Origin: Rhodanobacteraceae bacterium
GTDB taxonomy: Bacteria; Acidobacteriota; Terriglobia; Terriglobales; Acidobacteriaceae
Direction: 5' to 3'
Assembly: GCA_903970285.1 (NCBI GenBank)
Contig: CAJCHN010000142.1
Location: 1-37,598, forward strand
Length of the DNA stretch: 37,598 nt
Under the pieces are notes generated by a model. The model was not told the DNA's origin. It ran no database searches and saw only the letters and a program-made list of their open reading frames with translations. A program made the position numbers and the translations under genes. Every line of letters begins with the position of its first letter. Position 1 is the first letter of the stretch. Positions 24,222 to 31,781 of this stretch are shown piece by piece.

Positions 24222-25043
24222 CTATACAGGCACGCTGACCGGAACCGCGCTGACTGCGGAGTACGCCTGGCGCACCGAGTCGGCGCCGTAGGTCCGCTCC
24301 AGCCGGCGAACGATGAAGTGTCCCTCTGCCAGGCGTTGAAAGTGGCGGGTGAAGAGGACGTTCAGCGCCAGGCCTCCGGCCGCCCCAGCGACGGGAATCA
24401 GCTGAGCGGCGGCTTTTTCGCTTACCTCCAGGCCGAAGCGCGCGGCGATCTTCGCCACAAACGAGAGCAGCACCGGCGCACCCTCCTTCACCGCGCCCTT
24501 CTGCGCCAGGTAGCTGGCGGCCTCACGCGTCACCTGGGCGAGCGCGGCGCGGGTAGCGTAGTAGGCACTCTCAAGCGCTCCCGTGCCACCGGGAACGCCC
24601 TCCGGGCCGAGGGCAAGCACCTCCAGGCACGCCAGGGCGGCGTTGGGATCGGACAGGTCTTCCCCCTGACTGCGGGCGATCTCGGCAATGGAGTAGAGCA
24701 TGATGGTGGTCGTCACCGGCAGTTCGAAGACTAGGCCCGGCAGCCCGAAAAAGCCTCCTACCGCACCCGTCGCGGCGGTCGCCAGGGTATGTCCGCGGCG
24801 CTTCGCGGCAGTGGAGTGGCCATCGCCGAATTGAAGCGCGGCCTTGAGACACTGCTCCAAAGCGCGGTTCACCGCGGTGCCGATGGAATGCTGCGCGTTC
24901 TCCGGCATCAGGCGCATCAGCGATTCGACCGGCATCCCCACCCGCGCGGCGAGCGTCATGGCAAAGCTGCGGCCTTCGAGCAGCGCCGCCGCCGCCCGCA
25001 AAGCCTCAAGGTCTCCGGGAGTCCAACGTTCTTCCAATACCAT
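24222..25043 (-). CDS. EcsC-family protein
   Basis: A 273-residue protein with EcsC-family features: the N-terminal helical part (MRLMPENAQHSIGTAVNRALEQ written in shorter blocks), the glycine-rich hydrophobic core (ATGAVGGFFGLPGLVFELPV), TTTIMLYSIAEIARSQGEDL, CLEVLALGPEG and IPVAGAAGGLALNVLFTRHF. The hydrophobic blocks suggest membrane association; family function is not established. Gene start: ATG 25043 is given, but GAGGAG abuts it directly. The TTG at 25037, two codons in, lies 6 nt from that site and may be the real start. It follows pdxH by about 9 nt, so the two form an operon. Confidence 0.88.
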   Translation of the reverse strand: MVLEERWTPGDLEALRAAAALLEGRSFAMTLAARVGMPVESLMRLMPENAQHSIGTAVNRALEQCLKAALQFGDGHSTAAKRRGHTLATAATGAVGGFFGLPGLVFELPVTTTIMLYSIAEIARSQGEDLSDPNAALACLEVLALGPEGVPGGTGALESAYYATRAALAQVTREAASYLAQKGAVKEGAPVLLSFVAKIAARFGLEVSEKAAAQLIPVAGAAGGLALNVLFTRHFQRLAEGHFIVRRLERTYGADSVRQAYSAVSAVPVSVPV

Positions 25044-25052
25044 CTCCTCAGC

Positions 25053-25670
25053 CTACGGGTACAACCGCTGCCGGGTCCACTCGGCCTCGGGGTCGCGGGT
25101 GAAGACGATGCGATCGTGCAGCCGGAAGTCGCGTTCCTGCCAGAACTCGATGCGCTCGGGACGGACCGAGAAGCCGGTCCAGTACGGCGGCCGTGGAACT
25201 TCGCCGGGGAATTTCTCTTCGAATTCGGCGGTCCGCGCCTCCAACTCCTCCCGGCTGGAGAGCGGACGGCTCTGCTGCGACGCCCAGGCGCCGATCTGGC
25301 TCATGCGGTGGCGCCGCTTGAAGTAGAGGTCCACATCCTCGGGCGGAAGCTCGCGGATGGATCCTTCGATCCGCACCTGCCGCTGCCGGCTCTTCCAGTG
25401 CAGGCATAGCGCGGCCCGCGGATTGGCGCGCAGCTCGTCGCCTTTGCGGCTTTCGCCATTGGTGTAAAAGGCGAAGCCGTTCGCGTCATAGCGCTTCAGC
25501 AGCACGATGCGCACCGACGGCTGTCCCTCCGGTGTCGCGGTAGCCAGCGACATGGCGTTCGGGTCGTTCAACTCCGAAAGCTTGGCGTCCTCCATCCAGC
25601 GGCTGAAGAGCTCCAGCGGATCGCTGACCTCGTTTATCTGCAGACCCACCCGTTCCGATCCATCCGCCAT
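25053..25670 (-). CDS. pdxH: Pyridoxamine 5'-phosphate oxidase
   Basis: The 205-residue protein matches PdxH along its full length: NAMSLATATPEGQPSVRIVL, LLKRYDANGFAFYTN, SRKGDELRANPRAALCLHW, RQVRIEGSIREL, SQIGAWASQQSRPL, PPYWTGFSVRPERIEFWQ and the C-terminal RLHDRIVFTRD with WTRQRLYP. It binds FMN and oxidises pyridoxine or pyridoxamine 5'-phosphate to pyridoxal 5'-phosphate, the last step of vitamin B6 cofactor synthesis and salvage, in the cytosol. ATG 25670 has GGAGGG about 6 nt upstream. It heads an operon with the EcsC-family gene and is divergent from hpt. Confidence 0.97.
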   Translation of the reverse strand: MADGSERVGLQINEVSDPLELFSRWMEDAKLSELNDPNAMSLATATPEGQPSVRIVLLKRYDANGFAFYTNGESRKGDELRANPRAALCLHWKSRQRQVRIEGSIRELPPEDVDLYFKRRHRMSQIGAWASQQSRPLSSREELEARTAEFEEKFPGEVPRPPYWTGFSVRPERIEFWQERDFRLHDRIVFTRDPEAEWTRQRLYP

Positions 25671-25873
25671 GCGAAACCCTCCAAGTGTTTCAGTCTATCC
25701 CGCCGCGATGCGCCGGCAGTGTGATTGCGTCCACCGGTTGCGGCCAGCGCAAGGAACGGAGCTGTCTCGTGATGAGGTGGAAGCCGGCGGTCTGGGTTTC
25801 GCATTTGGAGCCGGCAAAGCGCAAGCCAGCCCACACTCCCCCAACCGGCGCGAAAAAGGGATAACCTACTGCA

Positions 25874-26449
25874 ATGCCTGAGAAATCCGCCGCTCCCCAA
25901 GCATCGTTCCCGCCCGCCTCGTCGATGGACATCCTCTTTACCCAGGCTGAAATCGCCCAGCGCGTGCGCGAAATCGGGGAGGAGATCTCGCGCGATTACG
26001 CGGGAAGTTCCATCGTCCTGATCGGCGTGCTGAAAGGTGCCGCGATCTTTCTGGCCGATCTCTCTCGAACCATCACTGTGGACAACACCTTCGACTTTGT
26101 CGCGGTTTCCAGTTACGGCCGGGCGCGCGTCTCTTCGGGCGCGGTGAAGCTCATTAAGGATATTGACAACCCGATTGAAGGCAAGCACGTCATCCTGGTC
26201 GAAGACATCCTCGACACTGGCCTGACCCTCAGCTACCTGCGTGGCCTGATGCTGCAGCATAAGCCGGCCTCGCTGAAGATTGCCACCTGCCTGGATAAGC
26301 CGGAGCGGCGCCTGGTACCGATCGAGGCGGACTATGTGGCCTTCAAGATTCCCAATCGTTTCGTCATCGGCTATGGCATGGATTATGCGGAGATTTATCG
26401 CAATGTCCCCGACATCAGGCTCTTTCCCGAAGAGCTTGCTGGGCACTAA
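25874..26449 (+). CDS. hpt: Hypoxanthine phosphoribosyltransferase
   Basis: The 191-residue protein has the HPRT features VLIGVLKGAAIFLADL, the flexible loop SSYGRARVSSGAVKL, the PRPP-binding motif VILVEDILDTGLTL (Glu110-Asp111) and PNRFVIGYGMDY, YRNVPDI and LFPEE near the end. It converts hypoxanthine or guanine plus PRPP to IMP or GMP. The first 17 residues (Pro/Ala/Ser-rich) precede the fold; the internal ATG for MDILFTQAE could also be the start. The stop TAA at 26447-26449 falls on the first codon of a repeat array that continues open in the same frame, so the present C-terminus may be a recent truncation (see repeat entry). Confidence 0.96.
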   Translation: MPEKSAAPQASFPPASSMDILFTQAEIAQRVREIGEEISRDYAGSSIVLIGVLKGAAIFLADLSRTITVDNTFDFVAVSSYGRARVSSGAVKLIKDIDNPIEGKHVILVEDILDTGLTLSYLRGLMLQHKPASLKIATCLDKPERRLVPIEADYVAFKIPNRFVIGYGMDYAEIYRNVPDIRLFPEELAGH

Positions 26450-26545
26450 TCTATGGATGGACACGAATCTATCGCTGATAAATCTCTGGCTGATGAATCT
26501 ATGGCTGGACACGAATCTATGGCTGACGAACCTATGGCTGGACAC
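26429..26545 (+). repeat. Codon-phased 15/18-nt degenerate tandem repeat at the hpt 3' end
   Basis: In the hpt frame the array consists of 18-nt units (xAA TCT ATG GCT GGA CAC) and 15-nt units (xAA TCT ATG GCT GAy). After the last hpt codons GAA GAG CTT GCT GGG CAC at 26429-26446, which form a diverged first unit, the order is 18-15-15-18-15-18 nt from 26447 to 26545. Every unit length is a multiple of three and the hpt frame stays open except for the single TAA at 26447, where other units have GAA or AAA. The array ends in GAA TTG AAG AAG GTG and a TGA that overlaps the ATG of the kinase gene. Confidence 0.85.
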
Positions 26546-26563
26546 GAATTGAAGAAGGTGTGA
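26453..26563 (+). other. Open in-frame remnant of the hpt tail or 36-codon mini-ORF coupled to the kinase gene
   Basis: From ATG 26453, three nucleotides after the hpt stop and in the same frame, 36 codons stay open to a TGA at 26561-26563 that overlaps the kinase ATG (TGATG). The peptide is a repeat of the blocks ESMAGH and ESMAD, ending in ELKKV. It is either an untranslated remnant of a longer HPRT tail or a translated linker that couples hpt to the kinase gene. No good ribosome binding site precedes it. Confidence 0.35.
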
Positions 26564-28665
26564 TGACCCCCACGGTCCTGGAACGCCCGGAGTCTCTGCA
26601 GATCCTGCTGGACGCGTCGTCGATGCTGCTGGCATCGCCCGACGAACCGGCGGTGGTGTCGCAGATCCTCGAACTGGCCGTATCCGTGCTGCAGGCCGAT
26701 GCCTACGCGGTCTGGAGAGAGGTTGAAGACGGGCGGCTGTGGCGGGTGATCGCGCGCAGCGGCCTCTCGGACCAGTACCGGACGGAGGTCCCCGCGAACC
26801 AGGTGGTTCCGCGGACCATCTGGATGATTGAAGATGTTTTCACCGACGAACGCTGCTCCAGCGAGGTGCCGGCCTACCAGCGCGAGGGCGTGCGCAGCAT
26901 GATGATCGTGCCGTGGTCCGTCGGCCTGGAGAGCCCGGTGAGCCTGGCGGGAACCATCGTCTTCTACTGGCGTACGGCGCGGCGCTTCAGCCGTGAGGAT
27001 CAGGATTACGCGGTAGCGCTGGCGAACCTGTCCGCCTCCGCGCTGAACCGGAAGGAGCTGCAGCTCCAGACGCAGCGCGAGAAGCGCCGGCTCACGTTTC
27101 TGGCGGAGGCCAGCGAGATTCTGGCCTCGTCGCTGGACTATGAAGCGACCTTGCAGCGCGTGGCGAAGTTAGCCGTTCCTCGCGTCGCCGACTGGTGCAC
27201 GGTGCACGTCGTTGAGGATGGCAAGGTGAGCCGGCTGGTGGTTGCGCACGCCGATCCCGAGATGCTGAAGCTGGCCGAGCAGTACGCCGAGCGCTATCCG
27301 GAGGAGATCGTACCGGATCGCGGCCTGGGTAAGGTGCTCCGGACCGGTGAGCCTGAGGTGTATGCCCACATTACGGACGCCATGGTCGTGGCCGCCGCTC
27401 GAGATGAGGAGCACCTGGTGATGTTGCGCGAGCTGGGGCTCAGTTCCAGCATTCTGGTGCCGCTGAAGGCGCGGGGGAGGGTGCTGGGCGCGATCCGCCT
27501 GCTGGGTGCCGGCACCGGGCGCTACTACACCGCGGATGATGTGCAACTGGCCGAAGATCTGGCCCGGCGGGCAGCGGTGGCGATCGAAAACGCGCAGTTG
27601 CACCGCGCCCTGCTGGAGCAGCAAAGCGAGCTTCGACTCTCGCATGCGGCCGCTCACATGGGGAGTTGGAGCTGGGATCTGGCGCGTCAGAAGATCTTCT
27701 GGTCCGACGAATTCAAAGCGCTGCATGGCCTGCCTGCACAGGTGGAGGCCAGCTTTGAAGGTGGCCGGGCGCTGATGCATCCGGATGACGCCGACCGGGT
27801 GATGCAGGAGCTCGAAGCGGTGTACGCCTCCGGCTCCGAAGCACTGAGCACAGAGCACCGCGCCATCGCAGCCGACGGCCGCGTGCTCTGGCTGCAGACG
27901 CGCGGGCGCATTCAGCGCGATGCGGCGGGCAAGGCGATCCGGGTGGCGGGCATCACCATCGATGTGACCGAGTCGCGCCTGGCCGAGCAGGCGCTGCGGC
28001 GCACGGAAAAGCTGGCCGCGGCGGGCCGCCTGGCGGCAACCGTGGCGCATGAGGTCAACAATCCGTTGGAAGCGCTGGTGAACCTCATCTACCTTGCGCA
28101 GCGGACCGAAGGTCTGCCCGAAGAAGCAGCCCTGCACCTGAAGATCGCGGATGGAGAGCTCAGCAGGATGGCGCATATCGTTCGCCAGACGCTCGGCTTC
28201 TACCGCGAGTCCTCGATCGCACAGAAGACAAACCTGGACCGGCTGGTGGCGGAGGTGCTGGAGCTCTACCGTTCGCGCGCGGGAACGCGGGGCCTGACAC
28301 TGGTGCAGGAGACACCGGATGGCCAGGCCGAAGCGCAGGTCAACGCAGGGGAGATCAAGCAGGTGGTCGCCAACCTGATCTCCAACGCGATCGACGCCAC
28401 GCCCCATGGCGGGACGGTGCGGGCGTCGGTGCGGAGGGACGGTGCCTGCGTGGAGCTGGCGGTGTCCGATACCGGCACCGGCATCAGCGAAGCCAATCGC
28501 AAGCACCTGTTCGAGCCTTTCTTCACCACCAAGTCGGACGTCGGCACCGGCCTCGGACTGTGGGTGTCGAAAGGCATCGTCGAGAAACATGGGGGGACCA
28601 TCGTGGTGGACAGCATCGGCTTGCCTGGCACCACGATGCGGGTGCGGCTGCCGGTGATCAGCTAG
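26563..28665 (+). CDS. Soluble sensor histidine kinase, GAF-GAF-PAS-HisKA-HATPase
   Basis: The 700-residue protein has two GAF domains (about 15-165 and 185-345), a PAS/PAC domain (about 365-475, AHMGSWSWDLARQKIFWSD and EHRAIAADGRVLWLQTRG) and a HisKA dimerisation helix with His496 in AATVAHEVNNPLEAL. The ATPase domain has an N box around Asn608 (NLISNAIDA), G1 Asp636 in DTGTGIS, FEPFFTTK and a G2 box from Gly661 (GTGLGLW). No transmembrane segment is seen, so it senses a cytosolic signal. ATG 26563 has GAAGG just upstream and overlaps the TGA ending the hpt-frame repeat. No response regulator lies nearby; its partner must be encoded elsewhere. Confidence 0.94.
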   Translation: MTPTVLERPESLQILLDASSMLLASPDEPAVVSQILELAVSVLQADAYAVWREVEDGRLWRVIARSGLSDQYRTEVPANQVVPRTIWMIEDVFTDERCSSEVPAYQREGVRSMMIVPWSVGLESPVSLAGTIVFYWRTARRFSREDQDYAVALANLSASALNRKELQLQTQREKRRLTFLAEASEILASSLDYEATLQRVAKLAVPRVADWCTVHVVEDGKVSRLVVAHADPEMLKLAEQYAERYPEEIVPDRGLGKVLRTGEPEVYAHITDAMVVAAARDEEHLVMLRELGLSSSILVPLKARGRVLGAIRLLGAGTGRYYTADDVQLAEDLARRAAVAIENAQLHRALLEQQSELRLSHAAAHMGSWSWDLARQKIFWSDEFKALHGLPAQVEASFEGGRALMHPDDADRVMQELEAVYASGSEALSTEHRAIAADGRVLWLQTRGRIQRDAAGKAIRVAGITIDVTESRLAEQALRRTEKLAAAGRLAATVAHEVNNPLEALVNLIYLAQRTEGLPEEAALHLKIADGELSRMAHIVRQTLGFYRESSIAQKTNLDRLVAEVLELYRSRAGTRGLTLVQETPDGQAEAQVNAGEIKQVVANLISNAIDATPHGGTVRASVRRDGACVELAVSDTGTGISEANRKHLFEPFFTTKSDVGTGLGLWVSKGIVEKHGGTIVVDSIGLPGTTMRVRLPVIS

Positions 28666-28694
28666 TTCTTCCCCAGGTCCTGCGCTCTCAACAC

Positions 28695-28789
28695 AAGAAA
28701 CACAGGCAGCACAAAGAACCCCAGAGTGCACGGAGTGAGTCTTCCCTGTGGAGCTCGGAGCAGCCTCCGTGCCCTCTGTGTTCCTCCGG
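28695..28789. repeat. Imperfect inverted repeat between convergent genes
   Basis: The left arm around 28714-28735 (AGAACCCCAGAGTGCACGGAG) and the right arm around 28765-28784 (CTCCGTGCCCTCTGTGTTC) are complementary with one indel and a few mismatches. They are flanked by further CACAGG/ACACAAG-type bases. The 'CTCCGTGCCCTCTGTG' wording resembles an intergenic repeat I recall from several environmental bacterial genomes. It lies between the convergent kinase and membrane-protein genes, where it could act as a bidirectional terminator. Confidence 0.5.
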
Positions 28790-28800
28790 ATCTTCTGCCG

Positions 28801-30024
28801 TCAGTTCTTGCTCGCTTCCGGCTGACTCTTCTCTCGCGGCTTGACGGTATTGCGCACCACCATGAATTTGTTCAGGGTGTCGAACCAGAACGGCGCACCC
28901 AGCGAGATGGCGAGTCCGGTCATGATCCACCCGAAAAACAGTTGGCACAGGCGCCAGAGCGTGTTCCCGAACGTGCCCCACCAGACCTGCGTGTTGGAAA
29001 AGGAGCCTGCGAAATGCCAGGCGCCGCGCAGATAAGCCAGCGGACTCTGCTTCCACCCCACTGGCAGCAGGGCCGCCGTGGTGACCTTGTTGAAGGCGCT
29101 TACAGTCCCCTCGAGCCTGGTCTGCAGAGTCTTAGCGTCGGCGTCCCCTGCGGCGGCCGGAACCGGGGGCGGTGCCTGCTTCTTGGCGTACTCGTCGGCT
29201 GCAGCCTCCATCGCCAGACGGGTATCGCGGTCGAACCACAGCGTGCGCGCCACGTGAAACGAATCCACGTTGCAGCAGATCGCCAGCAGCACCCCCAGGT
29301 AGAGCAGAATGCGTTGCACATGGCGCTTGTACCAGCCCGAAGCCCGGTCCATGGAGTCGCTGTACCAGTGCTCCATCAGCTTCTGAAACTTGTTCAGATC
29401 GCCTTCGGCATTCAGCGCGAGGGTGTAGAGCGCCTGCCCCGCCTTGTTCTCCCGATACAGCCAATGGTGTTCGGCCAGCGAGTGGGTGATGGATGGCATG
29501 AGCTGATCGCCACTGTGCTTGCCCGGGTTCAGGATGTCGGTCATGGCGACGGCGAAGGTGCGCGCAGGAATGTAGGCCGGCAGCAGGGTCTGGTCTGAGA
29601 CGCCACGCACCACGGCCACCGGGCCGATGCGGAAGATGGGCAGCAGCAAAGCCCGCAGACTGGCCTTGAAGACGCGGAACAGTCGTGCGAGCCGGCTTGG
29701 CCTGGCCGCGGGAGCAGGCACAGCCAGGCCAGCCGGAGCCACAGCCACCACCAGTCCGTGCGCCGGCGGAAGCCGCGGCTTATGATCCTCCACGGGGTCC
29801 GAATAGAGCCCGCGCACCAGACCATGGTTGTACAGGCTGTCGAGCAGATCCTTGCCCCACAGCGAGTCTCCGGAGAAGAGACTTTGAATCCCCTTCAGCA
29901 GGTTGGTGGGACGCAATTGCAGGAAGGCGGCGACTGTCTCCTGGAGTACAGACGCAATCAGGCTCAGCAGCAGATAGACAAAGGCCATGCCGATGGCGAC
30001 ATCGAGGACAACCGATCCCAACAT
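28801..30024 (-). CDS. Conserved multi-domain membrane protein of unknown function, 407 aa
   Basis: I do not recognise a named family. ATG 30024 has GGGAG 7 nt upstream. The protein has an N-terminal membrane segment (VAIGMAFVYLLLSLIASVLQE), a cytosolic or periplasmic region with an Ala/Pro-rich insert (about 88-108), and a central part with GDLNKFQKLMEHWYSDSMDR and SGWYKRHVQRI. A second membrane segment follows (ILLYLGVLLAICCNVDSFHV), then a coiled or polar stretch (about 270-330), a third hydrophobic block (CQLFFGWIMTGLAISLGAPF) and the closing WFDTLNKFMVVRNTVKP. The intervening motif around DRASGWYKRHVQ and the C-terminal block look conserved. It is monocistronic and divergent from deoC. 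Confidence 0.82.
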   Translation of the reverse strand: MLGSVVLDVAIGMAFVYLLLSLIASVLQETVAAFLQLRPTNLLKGIQSLFSGDSLWGKDLLDSLYNHGLVRGLYSDPVEDHKPRLPPAHGLVVAVAPAGLAVPAPAARPSRLARLFRVFKASLRALLLPIFRIGPVAVVRGVSDQTLLPAYIPARTFAVAMTDILNPGKHSGDQLMPSITHSLAEHHWLYRENKAGQALYTLALNAEGDLNKFQKLMEHWYSDSMDRASGWYKRHVQRILLYLGVLLAICCNVDSFHVARTLWFDRDTRLAMEAAADEYAKKQAPPPVPAAAGDADAKTLQTRLEGTVSAFNKVTTAALLPVGWKQSPLAYLRGAWHFAGSFSNTQVWWGTFGNTLWRLCQLFFGWIMTGLAISLGAPFWFDTLNKFMVVRNTVKPREKSQPEASKN

Positions 30025-30198
30025 GCGAGCTCCCTGAGCACACGCCTCTTCGCGGATGAGCCCTTGTATGCCCGGCCCCGGCAGGTGTCAAGCGGAAAGC
30101 CGTGGCCTCGCCGCGACGGTTCAAGGCGAGGGTTCAAAGCCGTTGGCTCCGTATGATAGAAAGCGACGGGTCCGGTTTCGGTCGACCCGGGGAGCCGC

Positions 30199-30960
30199 AT
30201 GAACACAGAGATCACTACCTTCGACGCCACCCATTTTTCCCAGGAAGCCCTCGCCTCGCCCGCCGCGCTGGCCGCCGTCCTCGACCACACGCTGCTGCGT
30301 CCCGACGCCACCCGCGTTCAGGTCATCCAGCTCTGCCATGAGGCCGCCGAGCATCGCTTTGCCTGCGCCATGGTCAACCCCACCTGGGTCGGGACAGCGG
30401 TTGAGACGCTTGCCGGAACCGGAGTTGCCGTCGGTGTGGTCATCGGCTTCCCGCTGGGCGCCACGCTCTCCGCGTCCAAGCGCGACGAGACCGCCCGCGT
30501 GGTCAAACTGGGCGCCCACGATGTGGACATGGTGATGAACGTCGGCCTGCTGAAGTCCGGAACCCGCGAGGATTTTGAAGCCGTGCGCCAGGACATTCGC
30601 GGAGTTGTCGAGCTGGCCCACGGCGCCGGCGCCATCGTCAAGGTGATCCTTGAAACCTGCCTGCTCAGCTTCGAAGAGAAGCTGCGTGCGAGCGAGATTG
30701 CCCTCTCCGCCGGCGCCGATTTCATCAAGACGTCGACTGGCTTTTCGACCGGCGGCGCGACCTCCGACGACATCGCCCTGATGCGCTCAGTCGTCGGCTC
30801 CCGCGCCGGCGTGAAGGCCTCCGGCGGCATCCGCACCCTGGCCGACGCCACCACGGTGCTGCAGGCCGGAGCTTCACGCATTGGCGCCAGCGCCAGTGTT
30901 AGGATTCTTGCCGAACTCACAGGCGGCGCGTCCCCCACCGGGGAAAGCCGCGGCTACTGA
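30199..30960 (+). CDS. deoC: Deoxyribose-phosphate aldolase
   Basis: The 253-residue TIM-barrel enzyme shows [42 protein letters not shown] (Asp110), [10 protein letters not shown], the Schiff-base Lys177 in [14 protein letters not shown] and Lys206 in VKASGGIRT. These match class I DeoC. It cleaves 2-deoxyribose 5-phosphate to glyceraldehyde 3-phosphate and acetaldehyde in deoxynucleoside catabolism. ATG 30199 follows GGGGAG at 4-nt spacing. The next gene begins 36 nt downstream on the same strand with its own strong ribosome binding site, so the two are probably co-transcribed. Confidence 0.96.
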   Translation: MNTEITTFDATHFSQEALASPAALAAVLDHTLLRPDATRVQVIQLCHEAAEHRFACAMVNPTWVGTAVETLAGTGVAVGVVIGFPLGATLSASKRDETARVVKLGAHDVDMVMNVGLLKSGTREDFEAVRQDIRGVVELAHGAGAIVKVILETCLLSFEEKLRASEIALSAGADFIKTSTGFSTGGATSDDIALMRSVVGSRAGVKASGGIRTLADATTVLQAGASRIGASASVRILAELTGGASPTGESRGY

Positions 30961-30996
30961 CTTTGAGCCGATCACAATCCAATTGAGGAGACCGCA

Positions 30997-31242
30997 ATGA
31001 GTTACACCCTGACTCAGTCGATGCAGGCGATGTCTGCGCTCCGCAGCGCCGCCGGGCTGCCGCCGGAATCGTTTTCGCTGGAGGCTGTCGTTGGCATGAT
31101 CTCCGACGAAGTCGAGGCGGCACGCACCAAAGGTCTGTCCGACGCCGAGATTGCTCGCCTGGTGCAGGAGAGCTCCGGCATCGAGCTTGACGGCCCGACG
31201 CTGGCAAAGCTGTTCGTCCCGGCAGAGGCGCGCGGGCGCTGA
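30997..31242 (+). CDS. Small hypothetical protein downstream of deoC (81 aa)
   Basis: ATG 30997 is preceded by GAGGAG at 8 nt, a strong site supporting translation. The 81-residue product is helical and acidic, with no membrane segment: LEAVVGMISDEVEAARTKGL, then SDAEIARLVQESSGIELDG, a predicted helix-turn-helix-like pair, and LAKLFVPAEARGR at the end. I do not recognise a domain. The linkage to deoC may be incidental. A DNA-binding or adaptor role is possible but not shown by any motif. Confidence 0.75.
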   Translation: MSYTLTQSMQAMSALRSAAGLPPESFSLEAVVGMISDEVEAARTKGLSDAEIARLVQESSGIELDGPTLAKLFVPAEARGR

Positions 31243-31430
31243 CGCAGCTCAGTCGATACATGGAAGGGACGCGATCTGCGGAGCGGACGAACCCTGACTG
31301 CGGTCATGGTCACGCCCGGTCGAGGGTACTACCTTGCGGCTGGCGGAAAAGCTCCCTCGCGTCCTGGTCTTCGCCTTACTTTTCCGCTTTTCTGCAGCAG
31401 AACAGACTCTCCCGATGTCACTCTGAAGCG

Positions 31431-31688
31431 CTACTGAACCTGAAGCCGGCTGAGCGAGAGCGTCACCGTGATCGTGCCATCGATCTCGCCACCTTCTTCG
31501 TCCGTGGCCAGGCTGTAATCGAAGTGGCGACCCACCACGGCACCCCGAAAGCGTGAGCCGTGCGCATCGCGATGACAGACGGTGTCTCCCAGCAGAGGCA
31601 CCAGCATATCGGTGATCGGGCCTTCCGCAACGGTAGTGGCGGCGGGCTTCGGCTCGTTGAAGAAATGGAAGAGAATCGCGATCCGCAT
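31431..31688 (-). CDS. Conserved hypothetical protein, 85 aa
   Basis: ATG 31688 opens an 85-residue frame with a basic-hydrophobic N-terminus (RIAILFHFFNEP) and a C-terminal half that looks like a small beta domain (RGAVVGRHFDYSLATDEEGG, then TITVTLSLSRLQVQ). There is no signal peptide and no membrane segment. It is divergent from the RsbU-like phosphatase, 93 nt between the starts. Composition is unlike a shadow ORF, and the phrase pattern suggests a real conserved family, but I cannot name it. Confidence 0.6.
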   Translation of the reverse strand: MRIAILFHFFNEPKPAATTVAEGPITDMLVPLLGDTVCHRDAHGSRFRGAVVGRHFDYSLATDEEGGEIDGTITVTLSLSRLQVQ

Positions 31689-31781
31689 GGCCGGGCCCTC
31701 TATGTCGCCTGTGCAACATTACCACGCTGGCTAAGGCCCACGCACCGGCCTCGGCGCGACCGCCGGAGTATCATCGCTGAG

